The position numbers and the translations under genes are program-made. This document shows positions 42,926 through 52,056 of a stretch of DNA of 64,000 bases, in pieces; within the stretch, counting starts at the first letter, position 1, and each line of letters opens with the position of its first letter. The DNA is from Deltaproteobacteria bacterium (GTDB lineage Bacteria; Desulfobacterota_D; UBA1144; Nemesobacterales; UBA2774). The DNA lies in the NCBI GenBank assembly GCA_029262275.1, contig JAJCZS010000014.1, positions 1 to 64,000 on the forward strand. Direction: 5' to 3'. The notes below the pieces were generated by a model, which saw only the letters and a program-made list of their open reading frames with translations, was not told where the DNA came from and searched no databases.

Positions 42926-44824
42926 ATGGTACTTAGGCGTTCTCTTCTTTTATTGATAGCACTTCTTCTTCCAACAATAGCCTTTGCAACTACCACATAT
43001 GTTGTTAAAAAAGGGGACAATCTTTACGATCTATCTAGGGAGTATGGAGTATCGGTAGAAGATATTAAAACATTAAACAAGCTTAGTAATATTGATTTAG
43101 GAATTGGTGATGAATTACTTATTCCCAGTTCAAATAAGGATGGCAATAATAAATATGTAGTAAAAAGTGGAGATACAGTTAGTCAAATTGCTGAGAAGTT
43201 CGGTGTAAAAACCAAAGAATTAAAAACTGCAAACAAATTAAGAAATGACAGCTTAAGAATTGGTCAGACTCTTTATATTCCTTCTAATAACAATTTAACA
43301 AATGAAGTGGTATCTAAAGATACAGCTGCGTCTAAAAACGTAGAGGTTAGCACTCCTATAAAAAGAGAGACACCGCTACCAAGCGCGTATACAGTAAAAA
43401 AAGGTGATACGCTTGGAGAGATTGCAGAAGCGTATGGTGTTAAAACAAGCCAGTTAAAAGAAGCAAACAACCTTAAGAGCCATAATTTACAAATCGGGCA
43501 AAAGCTCGTTATTCCAAACTCCAAAGTAGCTACAGCTAAATCCACCAATATTAACTCACAGAAAAAATCAGACTCTAGCATAACAGTATCGAACACATAT
43601 AAGGTAAGTAAGGGCGATACAATATCTGATATATCGAACAAGTTTGAGATTTCTAAAGAAAAGATTAAAAAATGGAACAATCTCGATAACAACAATTTAA
43701 AGATAGGTCAAAATCTATTCCTAACCCCCAATAAAAATATAATCTCTGCCTCCCAAAGAGCGCAGATGAAAGTCAAATCCAAATTTACTGGGGAGTATAA
43801 GGTTAAAAGCGGCGATACTCTAGGACACATAGCTGCAAAACATAAAGTTTCAGTAAGCGATCTAAAAGCAGCAAACGATCTTACAAATAACAACCTATCT
43901 ATTGGAAAGGTTCTAAAAGTTCCTGCCCTAACAGTTGCAAAGAAGCAAACCAAACAAAACACTACCCGCACATCTAAAACTAAATACATAGTAAAAAAAG
44001 GCGACACACTAGGTGTTATCGCTAAGCGCCACGGCTCTACAATTGCAAGAATTAAAGAAGCAAGTTCCCTAAAGAACAATAAAATAAAGGTTGGCGACGT
44101 TCTATTAATCCCTGGAAGTAAGGATGCAGTAAAAGCGAAGAAGTCTACTACTCCAAAATCATCGAGCGCTAAATATACTGTAGTAACAGGCGACACTTTA
44201 GGAAAGATCGCTGGAAGACATGGACTTTCTATTAAAGATATAAAAAGAGCAAATAACTTAAAGAGCAATGACTTGTATGTTGGAATGAAATTATCAATCC
44301 CTACAACTTCTAAAGTAACAATAAAACCTACTAAAACTGCCAAAGCACCTGTAAAACAACCCAAAACTTCAGCTAAGTCTCAAGGTCGCACAAATGCTGT
44401 TGTGAGAGATTTGAGTATTAAAGAAGATATTATCAAAACAGCTAAGCGGTATCTTGGAGTACCTTATAAGTTTGGAGGAAACTCCTTAAAATCTGGCATT
44501 GACTGCTCAGGTTATGTACAGAAAATATTTAGCAAATATAATGTTAATCTTCCTAGAACAGCTAGAGATATATATTGGAATGCTGGAATCAAAGTATCTA
44601 AAAGCCAACTACAGACCGGTGACTTAGTATTTTTCACAACATACGCAAAATACCCATCACATGTAGGAATATATATGGGTAATGGCCAATTTATTCACGC
44701 TTCTTCCGGCGCGCGTAAAGTTTCTATAACAAGCCTTCACAAGAAGTACTACCAAAAAAGGTATATTGGGGCGAAAAGAATACCGGTATCTGCTGTATTT
44801 GAGAAAGAATACTCACAAAAATAA
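42926..44824 (+). CDS. Secreted peptidoglycan hydrolase: seven LysM repeats plus NlpC/P60
   Basis: A 632-residue exported hydrolase. A signal peptide (1-21, ending AFA) is followed by seven LysM repeats, each opening with (Y)xVxxGDT and closing with IGxxLxIP, joined by Lys/Thr/Ser-rich linkers. The NlpC/P60 domain fills about residues 500-632, with catalytic Cys527 (DCSGY), His579 (SHVGIY) and His591 (FIHASS). It would cut D-glutamyl-diaminopimelate bonds in the cell wall, for growth or daughter separation. The ATG at 42926 has GGAGG seven bases ahead. Seven LysM repeats are more than the two to five most often seen. Confidence 0.93.
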   Translation: MVLRRSLLLLIALLLPTIAFATTTYVVKKGDNLYDLSREYGVSVEDIKTLNKLSNIDLGIGDELLIPSSNKDGNNKYVVKSGDTVSQIAEKFGVKTKELKTANKLRNDSLRIGQTLYIPSNNNLTNEVVSKDTAASKNVEVSTPIKRETPLPSAYTVKKGDTLGEIAEAYGVKTSQLKEANNLKSHNLQIGQKLVIPNSKVATAKSTNINSQKKSDSSITVSNTYKVSKGDTISDISNKFEISKEKIKKWNNLDNNNLKIGQNLFLTPNKNIISASQRAQMKVKSKFTGEYKVKSGDTLGHIAAKHKVSVSDLKAANDLTNNNLSIGKVLKVPALTVAKKQTKQNTTRTSKTKYIVKKGDTLGVIAKRHGSTIARIKEASSLKNNKIKVGDVLLIPGSKDAVKAKKSTTPKSSSAKYTVVTGDTLGKIAGRHGLSIKDIKRANNLKSNDLYVGMKLSIPTTSKVTIKPTKTAKAPVKQPKTSAKSQGRTNAVVRDLSIKEDIIKTAKRYLGVPYKFGGNSLKSGIDCSGYVQKIFSKYNVNLPRTARDIYWNAGIKVSKSQLQTGDLVFFTTYAKYPSHVGIYMGNGQFIHASSGARKVSITSLHKKYYQKRYIGAKRIPVSAVFEKEYSQK

Positions 44825-44913
44825 TTAGCTTTTCATTAAGCACCTGAAAGAACCCGCCGCCCTAAGAAATCCCTCCATTTGTTTATGCAATACACAAATT
44901 ATTGATTCTCACA

Positions 44914-44941
44914 TTGAAAGATTTACTGCAATGTTTATATT
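44914..44941 (+). promoter_or_regulatory. Promoter of xerC-hslV-hslU
   Basis: TTGAAA at 44914-44919, 16 bases, then TATATT at 44936-44941. The ATG follows at 44953, so the leader is only a few bases. Confidence 0.45.
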
Positions 44942-44952
44942 AAAGAGAAACC

Positions 44953-45849
44953 ATGGATAAATACCTAAGAAGCTTTGAAGATTATCTCAGCTCAGAAAGA
45001 AACTACTCAAAGCACACCATAAAAGCCTATCTAGCAGATATAAAAGAGTTTAGTGTAGTAATCAAGGAAATGGATCTCATTTTGCCTGACAATTCAGATA
45101 TAGACTTTGCACGTATGGATGAGGCTCCTATCAGGGTATATATAAGCAAGTTATATAACAAGAACAAAAAGGTCTCTATCTCAAGAAAGCTGGCTTCTAT
45201 TAGAACTTTCTTTGAATTTCTAATCCGAACTGGAAGTATGAAATCAAATGCTGCAAAATTGGTCCCAACACCAAAGGGAGAGAAAAGACTACCTACGTTT
45301 TTAACTGTAGATGAGGTTGTAAAGCTTGTGGAAACCCCAGGATCAGACAACGCATTAGAATCTAGGGACAGGGCCATTTTGGAGCTGCTTTATTCATGTG
45401 GTCTCAGGGTAAGTGAGCTTGTAGGAATAAATTTAAGTGATCTTGATTTGGATTCAATGAGTGTAAAGGTATTAGGTAAAGGTAGTAAAGAGAGAATGGT
45501 CCCACTAGGCTCTAAAGCATGTACGGCAATTAAGACATACTTAAGCCAAAGGCTGGATTTAAACCCCAAAGAGGATCATCTGTTTGTTAATTTTAGAGGT
45601 GGCAGGCTAACTACGAGAAGCGTTGACAGGATAATAAAAAAGTACGCAGTTATATCAGGAATACCTAAAAATATCAGCCCCCATGTCCTAAGGCACACCT
45701 TTGCGACACATTTATTGGGAGGTGGTGCTGACCTGCGAGCTATCCAAGAAATGCTTGGACATAAGAGCCTCTCCACTACTCAGAGATACACACATACATC
45801 AATAGAAAAATTAATGGAAATTTACGATAAAACACACCCAAGAGCATAA
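44953..45849 (+). CDS. xerC: Tyrosine recombinase XerC/XerD
   Basis: A 298-residue recombinase that resolves chromosome dimers at dif. The SAM-like core-binding domain is at 1-90 and the catalytic domain at 110-298. The Arg is in [12 protein letters not shown], the Lys in [10 protein letters not shown], HxxR in [12 protein letters not shown], the His in [11 protein letters not shown], and the nucleophile Tyr in RYTH. The order xerC-hslV-hslU, with hslV 11 bases on, is the common arrangement and favours XerC over XerD. No dif site was identified. Confidence 0.93.
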   Translation: MDKYLRSFEDYLSSERNYSKHTIKAYLADIKEFSVVIKEMDLILPDNSDIDFARMDEAPIRVYISKLYNKNKKVSISRKLASIRTFFEFLIRTGSMKSNAAKLVPTPKGEKRLPTFLTVDEVVKLVETPGSDNALESRDRAILELLYSCGLRVSELVGINLSDLDLDSMSVKVLGKGSKERMVPLGSKACTAIKTYLSQRLDLNPKEDHLFVNFRGGRLTTRSVDRIIKKYAVISGIPKNISPHVLRHTFATHLLGGGADLRAIQEMLGHKSLSTTQRYTHTSIEKLMEIYDKTHPRA

Positions 45850-45860
45850 TAGGAAATAAA

Positions 45861-46406
45861 ATGGAAAACTTTCACGGCACTACAATAGTTTGCGTTAAAA
45901 AAAATGACCAAGTTGCCATGGCTGGAGACGGTCAGGTTACACTTGGGCACACGGCAATAAAGCATTCTGCAACTAAAGTAAGAAAAATCTACAACGACAA
46001 GGTAATTGTAGGATTTGCTGGAGCAACTGCGGATGCTATGACATTATTCGACAAGTTTGAAGCCAAGTTAGAAGAGTTTAGAGGGAATTTGAGCAGGGCT
46101 TCTGTTGAACTTGCAAAAGATTGGAGAACAGATCGCATACTTAGAAGACTAGAGGCACTCTTAGCCGTAGCCGACTCAGAGTCCCTGTTCCTAATCTCAG
46201 GAAGTGGAGACGTGCTCGAGCCGGATGATAACGTAATTGCAATTGGCTCCGGTGGCTCTTTTGCTCAAGCGGCCGCCAAGGCACTGAACAAATATTCAGA
46301 TTTGAGCGCAGAAGAAGTTGTAAAGGAATCCATACTTATAGCATCAGAGATATGTGTATATACTAACAACAATATAACAGTTGAGGTACTTAAAACTAAT
46401 GAGTAA
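45861..46406 (+). CDS. hslV: ATP-dependent protease subunit HslV
   Basis: A 181-residue proteasome-like threonine peptidase that forms a double hexamer capped by HslU. It begins [12 protein letters not shown]: the propeptide is six residues and the nucleophile is Thr7, exposed after processing. [13 protein letters not shown] and the [14 protein letters not shown] stretch are conserved. The family start is often MxxHGTT, close to this. Its end overlaps hslU by eight bases. Confidence 0.97.
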   Translation: MENFHGTTIVCVKKNDQVAMAGDGQVTLGHTAIKHSATKVRKIYNDKVIVGFAGATADAMTLFDKFEAKLEEFRGNLSRASVELAKDWRTDRILRRLEALLAVADSESLFLISGSGDVLEPDDNVIAIGSGGSFAQAAAKALNKYSDLSAEEVVKESILIASEICVYTNNNITVEVLKTNE

Positions 46407-47736
46407 TGACATTTTTTTCACACCTAGAGAAATTGTTTCCGAGCTAGACAGATATATAATCGGGCAGGACAAAGCCAAAAGAGCTGTATCAATAGCACTT
46501 AGAAACCGCTGGAGACGACAGCGTGTGTCCCCTGATTTAAAAGATGAAATCGCACCAAAGAATATTCTTATGATTGGCCCAACAGGGGTCGGGAAAACCG
46601 AGATTGCAAGAAGGCTTGCCAAACTTGCTCAAGCCCCTTTCCTAAAAGTAGAAGCTTCAAAATTCACTGAAGTAGGCTATGTGGGAAGAGACGTTGAATC
46701 TATGATAAGAGACTTAACCGATATCGCTATTAAAATGGTAACGGATGAGGAAAAAAATTCTGTTAAGGTGAAAGCTGAGGATTTGGCGGAAGAGCGCATG
46801 CTGGACTTACTCCTTCCAACACCTAGCCCAAACGCTGAGGGTCAGGAAGCTGAACCAAACAGCGATACAAGGCAAAAACTGAGAAAACTTCTTAGAGAAG
46901 GAAAGCTTGATGAAAGGTATGTAGATATAGAGGTCACATCTAAGAACCTACCTATTCAGATCTTTTCTCCATCAGGGGGTGATGAGATGGATATGAATAT
47001 TTCTGATATGATAGGCAACCTTTTCCCTAAGAAAACTAAACAGAGAAAAGTAAATGTCCCTGAGGCAATGGAGATCCTAATACAGGAAGAAGCCCAGAAA
47101 CTAATAGATATGGACAATGTGGTTATGCTTGCAATAGATAGGGTTGAGCAGTCGGGGATTATATTTATAGATGAAATTGATAAGGTTGCTGGACGTGAAA
47201 GTTCAGCTGGACCTGATGTTTCAAGAGAGGGAGTACAGAGAGATCTGCTTCCAATAATCGAGGGCTGCACCGTTAACACAAAACACGGAATGGTTAAGAC
47301 CGACCACATACTTTTTGTGGGAGCTGGCGCATTTCATGTATCAAAACCCTCAGATCTAATACCGGAGCTTCAAGGTAGGTTCCCCATAAGAGTAGAACTT
47401 GAACCACTTACGACAGGTGATTTTGTAAATATCTTAACCAAGCCAAAAAACGCTCTTATAAAGCAGTATGTAGAGCTCTTAAACACGGAAGATATAGAGC
47501 TTGTCTTTGCTGATGATGCAATTAGTGAAATTGCCGAGACCGCACAAAATGTAAATGAATCAACTGAAAATATTGGCGCTAGAAGACTTCACACAATAAT
47601 GGAGAAGATGTTAGATGATATTTCTTTTGAGGCTCCTGATATGACTGAACAGAAAATCGTAATTGATGCTAACTACGTAAAAGATAAAATTGCTGACATT
47701 GTAAAAGACAGGGATTTAAGCAGATATATACTATAA
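46399..47736 (+). CDS. hslU: HslU unfoldase (ATP-dependent protease ATPase subunit)
   Basis: A 445-residue AAA+ ATPase that unfolds substrates and feeds them to HslV. It starts [17 protein letters not shown]. Walker A is GPTGVGKTE, the GYVG pore loop is in [11 protein letters not shown], the I-domain spans about residues 110-240, and Walker B is [11 protein letters not shown]. The C-terminus ends DLSRYIL, the tail that docks into HslV. I chose the ATG at 46399, which overlaps the hslV stop; a TTG at 46381 is less like the family. Confidence 0.97.
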   Translation: MSNDIFFTPREIVSELDRYIIGQDKAKRAVSIALRNRWRRQRVSPDLKDEIAPKNILMIGPTGVGKTEIARRLAKLAQAPFLKVEASKFTEVGYVGRDVESMIRDLTDIAIKMVTDEEKNSVKVKAEDLAEERMLDLLLPTPSPNAEGQEAEPNSDTRQKLRKLLREGKLDERYVDIEVTSKNLPIQIFSPSGGDEMDMNISDMIGNLFPKKTKQRKVNVPEAMEILIQEEAQKLIDMDNVVMLAIDRVEQSGIIFIDEIDKVAGRESSAGPDVSREGVQRDLLPIIEGCTVNTKHGMVKTDHILFVGAGAFHVSKPSDLIPELQGRFPIRVELEPLTTGDFVNILTKPKNALIKQYVELLNTEDIELVFADDAISEIAETAQNVNESTENIGARRLHTIMEKMLDDISFEAPDMTEQKIVIDANYVKDKIADIVKDRDLSRYIL

Positions 47737-47756
47737 TCCTTAAGGGAGAGTGAGCG

Positions 47757-48050
47757 GTGTCGGTTTTTGCAATCACAAGATGCGTATATGACGACGATAT
47801 AAAAGAAGAGCTTTTAGACATCAAGAAATTATCACTCCGGATTCTAGAGAAACAAAAAGGCTTTGTAAGCGTGAAGCAGTTCATCTGTGAAGAGATGAAT
47901 GAGATGGTCTCAGTTATAGAATGGGAAACCAAAGAGGACCATGAGGCAAGTATGGAAAGCCCGGACTGGGACCCTGTTAACCCCACATGGATCGCACTCA
48001 CTAAAGGTGGAAAGATAACCTTTGAAGTAAATCTTTTTGAACAACACTAA
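47757..48050 (+). CDS. ABM-like dimeric alpha/beta-barrel protein
   Basis: A 97-residue protein with the pattern of antibiotic biosynthesis monooxygenase-type domains: a first strand FAITRCVY, a helix with LLDIKKLSLRILEKQKGF, a strand SVKQFI, then MVSVIEWETKEDHEASMESPDW. Such small barrels degrade heme, oxidise quinones or act as sensors; the role here is open. The start is GTG at 47757 with GGGAG eight bases ahead. It follows hslU by 20 bases and converges with a chlorite dismutase-family gene, a larger member of the same superfamily. Confidence 0.65.
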   Translation: MSVFAITRCVYDDDIKEELLDIKKLSLRILEKQKGFVSVKQFICEEMNEMVSVIEWETKEDHEASMESPDWDPVNPTWIALTKGGKITFEVNLFEQH

Positions 48051-48064
48051 GCATATCTAACTAA

Positions 48065-48787
48065 TTAGATTTTACTCTGCCAAAGAGCTTTTCCTATAAA
48101 AAATGGCCCAAGGCTTTCTAAATGCTGGGAAGTTTGTTTAGTCTTGCGCATTGCCTGTATAAGTGCTGACAAAGGAAACAGTTCTTTTCCCAAGACACCA
48201 ATAACAAAATCATTATCATTTTTATCAAGCCCATGACAGGCAAGTCTGATATCTTTTCCTAAACCGGCATGACCAAATTTAAACCCCAACTTTCCATGCT
48301 CACCTAATACTGCTCTCTGCTCATCTTCGGATAGGGTCTCAAAATTTTTCTCTCTTCTAAGCGGATACCAGATTGCCCATGGCCACTCGGGATCTAGAAC
48401 TTTGGTTCGGGGACCAGTTAGTAATGTTTTCTCAAGATCAGGCTCATAGCCCAAAGAATAGGTTCTACCTAGCATTGCAAACTCCGGTTTGGGTGTAAAT
48501 TCCATAAAAGAGGAGCTGTTTAAGAACTCTCTTAGTTCAGTCACAAAAAAATCTGGGTCTTGGCTAAAGGTTAATAGCCCTATACCATAGGGATCGTTAA
48601 TGTCAGCGTACAGGACCAGATCCATGCCTGTATTCTCTAGTTCCGTTACAATTTCAGACGTGTTCCAGCAATCTCCAAAAGCCAGAAATTGAAAAAAGAG
48701 CCTTTTGTCCAAAGAAATTACGGTGCCGTCTGTTGCACGGCCTTTCTCGCTTATATCTACTTTGCTGCTCTGATTCTCTTGAGGCAT
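48065..48787 (-). CDS. Chlorite dismutase family heme protein
   Basis: A 240-residue protein of the Cld/HemQ superfamily (dimeric alpha/beta barrel, heme b or coproheme). The conserved end is clear: DIRLACHGLDKNDNDFVIG, with the likely heme-ligand His, followed by MRKTKQTS and GPFFIGKALWQ. Earlier come GRTYSLGYEPDLE and EWPWAIWYPLRR. True chlorite dismutases have a distal Arg and HemQ a Gln; I cannot place that residue by eye, so the activity is open. The ATG at 48787 has GGAG nine bases ahead. Confidence 0.82.
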   Translation of the reverse strand: MPQENQSSKVDISEKGRATDGTVISLDKRLFFQFLAFGDCWNTSEIVTELENTGMDLVLYADINDPYGIGLLTFSQDPDFFVTELREFLNSSSFMEFTPKPEFAMLGRTYSLGYEPDLEKTLLTGPRTKVLDPEWPWAIWYPLRREKNFETLSEDEQRAVLGEHGKLGFKFGHAGLGKDIRLACHGLDKNDNDFVIGVLGKELFPLSALIQAMRKTKQTSQHLESLGPFFIGKALWQSKI

Positions 48788-48925
48788 GTATAAAATCTCC
48801 TTAGACAGAAAATATAACAGGATAAATTCTACTTGGCGATAAATCAGCAATATGCAGCAACTTGTTGGCATAGTGATATATATATTTTATAATAGTGAGC
48901 TTAATTTCGAGATGAGGCAATTACA

Positions 48926-49807
48926 ATGAAAGAATTTACACATAAAGCCAAGACCCTGGTCGAAGCGCTTCCCTATATAAAAGAGTTTTACGGCAAGACT
49001 ATTGTCGTTAAATACGGAGGAAGCGTGGGAGATGAAGACCTCGCTAACTTTGCGCGTGATGTAGTGCTTATGAAATATGTAGGCATGCACCCAGTGATCG
49101 TACATGGTGGGGGTCCTCAAATCGGCAATCACCTAAAGAAGCTTGGAATAGAAACTGATTTCATCGCAGGGCTTCGTGTAACTGACGAGCAAACCATGGA
49201 AGTAGCCGAGATGGTTCTTGTTGGAAAGATCAACCAGAAAATCATCGAGGCCATACACTCTATGGGCGGCAAGGCTGTTGGGACATCTGGGAAAGAAGGA
49301 AAGATGATTCTTGCCAAAAAACTGGACCTCAAGAAATTTGCTAAAGAAAACGGGCTTAAAGTTCCCAAAGGTGCGGACCTAGGAATGGTGGGAGAGGTTG
49401 ATAGTGTGAACCCTGATCTTATTAAGGTGCTTGAGAACTCAGGCTTTATCCCTGTAATAGCCCCTATTGGCTTTGATGAGGAAGGAAGGACTTTTAACAT
49501 AAATGCCGATCACGTTGCGGGAAAAATTGCTGGAGCACTTAATGCGGTGAAATTAATACTTCTTACCAACGTTACTGGGATTATGGATAACAAAAAGAAT
49601 TTAATATCGACACTAACAGAGATTGAAGCTAAAAAACTCATAAAGAAAGAGATAATTTCAAGCGGCATGATACCAAAAGTTATGTGTGCAATTGAGGCTC
49701 TCCATGAGGGAGTGCAAAAGGTACATATAATTGACGGCACTGTTGATCATGCGCTTATATTAGAGATTTTCACCGACTCCGGTATTGGAACTGAGATACT
49801 TATATGA
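48926..49807 (+). CDS. argB: Acetylglutamate kinase
   Basis: A 293-residue amino acid kinase that phosphorylates N-acetylglutamate in arginine synthesis. It has VVKYGGSVGD, VIVHGGGPQIG, GLRVTDEQTMEVAEMVL, NINADHVAGKIAGAL for nucleotide binding, and the C-terminal GGMIPK-type SSGMIPKV and GTVDHALILEIF. The ATG has GAGG eight bases ahead. Its stop overlaps the argD start by four bases (ATGA). No argC, argJ, argG or argH is in the window. Confidence 0.97.
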   Translation: MKEFTHKAKTLVEALPYIKEFYGKTIVVKYGGSVGDEDLANFARDVVLMKYVGMHPVIVHGGGPQIGNHLKKLGIETDFIAGLRVTDEQTMEVAEMVLVGKINQKIIEAIHSMGGKAVGTSGKEGKMILAKKLDLKKFAKENGLKVPKGADLGMVGEVDSVNPDLIKVLENSGFIPVIAPIGFDEEGRTFNINADHVAGKIAGALNAVKLILLTNVTGIMDNKKNLISTLTEIEAKKLIKKEIISSGMIPKVMCAIEALHEGVQKVHIIDGTVDHALILEIFTDSGIGTEILI

Positions 49808-51006
49808 GTACCAAGCAAATTATATCAAACACTAAAGACTATGTGATGAATACCTACGGCAGGTATCCCATTGCAATGATAAAGGGAAAGGGATCTTGGG
49901 TATGGGACTCTGAGGGCAAGAAATACTTAGATTTTGTAACCGGTATTGCAGTTAACAACTTGGGGCATTGCCATCCAAGTGTAACAAAGGCAATTAGAGA
50001 ACAATCCAAACAACTAATGCAACCTTGCAACCTTTTTCATATTGAGAAACAAGGTGAATTTGCAAAAATGCTGTCGGAAAACTCTTTTGCAGACAAAGTT
50101 TTCTTTTGCAATAGTGGAACAGAGGCAAATGAGGGAGCAATAAAGCTCGCCCGCAAATGGGGAGCCGATAACGGCGGCAAATATAAGATACTCCATGCAA
50201 GAGATTCCTTTCATGGAAGAACTATGGGTTCTTTAAGTGCTACCAGCAAAAGTTATCAGGCCGGATTTAAACCTCTTGTTCCGGGATTCAAATCCATAAC
50301 CTATGGAAAAATAGAGTCACTTGAAAAAGCACTTCAAGACAACAAAGTATGTGCTGTTATGCTTGAGCCTATTCAGGGTGAAAACGGTGTCGTTATGCCG
50401 CCTGAGGGCTATCTTAAAAAAGTTAGGGCACTGTGTACAAAAAACAAAGTGCTCTTGATACTTGATGAAGTACAAGTTGGTATGGGGAGAACGGGAAAAC
50501 TCTTTGCTTATGAGCACTACGGAATAAAACCCGATATAATGACTCTATCTAAAGCGCTTGGGGGAGGAATTCCATGCGGAGCGTTTCTTACAACCAACAA
50601 GATTGCCAAGCATTTGGGACCAGGAATGCACGGAACAACATTAGGTGGTAATCCCTTGGCCATGAGCTCGGCAATAGCCGTACTTAAAACAATTGAAGAT
50701 GAGGGTTTGTTGGACGGGGCAAGTGATTTAGGCGAGTACTTTTTGGAAGAACTCCAGATCCTTCACAGCAAACACAAAAAAGAAATAAAAGAAATAAGGG
50801 GCAAGGGCCTAATCTTGGGTATTGAGTTTAAAAACAATGAAATTGCAAAAAAAGTAGTCGAAAAATCTATGGAGAAAGGACTACTCACAATTCTTACAAA
50901 AGGAAAGGTAATGAGAATTCTTCCTCCTCTTAATGTAAAGAAAAAAGAAATAGACTTGGCTGTAAAAATAATAGATAAGGCTCTAGAAGAGGTGAGCGGT
51001 GCCTAA
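49804..51006 (+). CDS. argD: Acetylornithine aminotransferase
   Basis: A 400-residue class III PLP aminotransferase that converts N-acetylglutamate semialdehyde to N-acetylornithine, and may serve lysine synthesis as well. It has YPIAMIKGKGSWVWDSEGKKYLDF, NSGTEANEGAIKLAR, FHGRTMGSLSAT, DEVQVGMGRTGKLFAYEHYG and the PLP Lys in TLSKALGGGIP. It overlaps argB by four bases and argF by eight, so the three are translated as a block. Confidence 0.95.
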   Translation: MSTKQIISNTKDYVMNTYGRYPIAMIKGKGSWVWDSEGKKYLDFVTGIAVNNLGHCHPSVTKAIREQSKQLMQPCNLFHIEKQGEFAKMLSENSFADKVFFCNSGTEANEGAIKLARKWGADNGGKYKILHARDSFHGRTMGSLSATSKSYQAGFKPLVPGFKSITYGKIESLEKALQDNKVCAVMLEPIQGENGVVMPPEGYLKKVRALCTKNKVLLILDEVQVGMGRTGKLFAYEHYGIKPDIMTLSKALGGGIPCGAFLTTNKIAKHLGPGMHGTTLGGNPLAMSSAIAVLKTIEDEGLLDGASDLGEYFLEELQILHSKHKKEIKEIRGKGLILGIEFKNNEIAKKVVEKSMEKGLLTILTKGKVMRILPPLNVKKKEIDLAVKIIDKALEEVSGA

Positions 51007-51913
51007 ACATTTAGTTAGCATATTTGATCTATCAAAAAGTAACTTTAAGAAACTATTTAAAAGAGCTGCTCAGTTCAAAAAAGAGAAGAAGGCCGGAAAA
51101 AGCCACAATGCTCTAAAGAATCAATCCATTGGAATGATTTTTGAGAAGCTTTCAACCAGAACAAGGGTTTCTTTCGAAGTTGCTATTAACGATCTTGGAG
51201 CTAGCTGTCTTTATATGAACCCAAGCGATATGCAGCTAGGCAGGGGTGAGTCTATCGCGGACACTGCAAAAATTATCTCTTCTTATCTAGATGGTGTCAT
51301 AATAAGGACATATGAGCAGGATAGGATTGAGGAATTTGCGAAGCATTCTACTGTGCCCGTTATAAACGCACTAACAGATTTGGGCCATCCCACTCAAATA
51401 GCCGCAGACCTTTTTACAATTGTTGAGCAGGGAAAGAAACTAGATAAGATAAAACTTGCCTATGTGGGAGATGGCAACAATATAGTTAACTCATTTATAG
51501 GTGCAGCATCGATATTAGGAATCAATCTCTGGATAGCCACGCCTAAAGGGTATGAGCCTGACAGCAATGTCTTGAAGAAAGCCAGGGAGAGTGGAAATGG
51601 GTCTATAGAAATAGTAAATGACCCTAAAAAAGCAGCTGAAAATGCTGACGTTCTATACACCGATGTATGGGTTAGTATGGGACAGGAGAAGGAAACCAGG
51701 AAAAAACAAAAAATATTTAAACCGTTTCAAATTAATGACAATTTACTTAAATTAGCAAACCCTGATGCTATAGTTATGCACTGTCTTCCTGCTCATAAGG
51801 GTGAGGAGATTACCGAGGAAGTGCTTGAAGGCCCACACTCTGTTATATATGACCAGGCCGAAAACAAACTGCATATGGGTAAAGCTATACTCGAGATGTT
51901 CCTTAAAGAATAA
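50999..51913 (+). CDS. argF: Ornithine carbamoyltransferase
   Basis: A 304-residue enzyme that joins ornithine and carbamoyl phosphate to citrulline. The carbamoyl phosphate site is STRTRVSFE, with GRGESIADTAK; HPTQIAAD and the ornithine-binding VMHCLPAHKGEEI are present. The start is GTG at 50999 inside the argD end, giving an eight-base overlap. It completes a compact argB-argD-argF group. Confidence 0.97.
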   Translation: MPKHLVSIFDLSKSNFKKLFKRAAQFKKEKKAGKSHNALKNQSIGMIFEKLSTRTRVSFEVAINDLGASCLYMNPSDMQLGRGESIADTAKIISSYLDGVIIRTYEQDRIEEFAKHSTVPVINALTDLGHPTQIAADLFTIVEQGKKLDKIKLAYVGDGNNIVNSFIGAASILGINLWIATPKGYEPDSNVLKKARESGNGSIEIVNDPKKAAENADVLYTDVWVSMGQEKETRKKQKIFKPFQINDNLLKLANPDAIVMHCLPAHKGEEITEEVLEGPHSVIYDQAENKLHMGKAILEMFLKE

Positions 51914-52056
51914 GTTTTTCACATCCCTATACTTCGATAATTACATAAAAACACACCCAACTTAATAAAAACAAAACTTGCAGTGTTAAGTTTATTATCA
52001 TATCTTTATTATATGTATTGTATTTATAAAACATCACTCTTTGGGAGCTGTATACA

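Noticed and set aside
43273-44364. Long open frames on the minus strand opposite the LysM repeats (140 and 218 residues)
   Set aside because: They are antisense to an unmistakable LysM/NlpC gene, are repetitive because the LysM repeats are, and resemble no family.
48055-48073. ATCTAA/TTAGAT hairpin between the ABM-like and Cld-family genes as a bidirectional terminator
   Set aside because: The stem is AT-rich and short and overlaps the stop codon of one gene; chance is likely.
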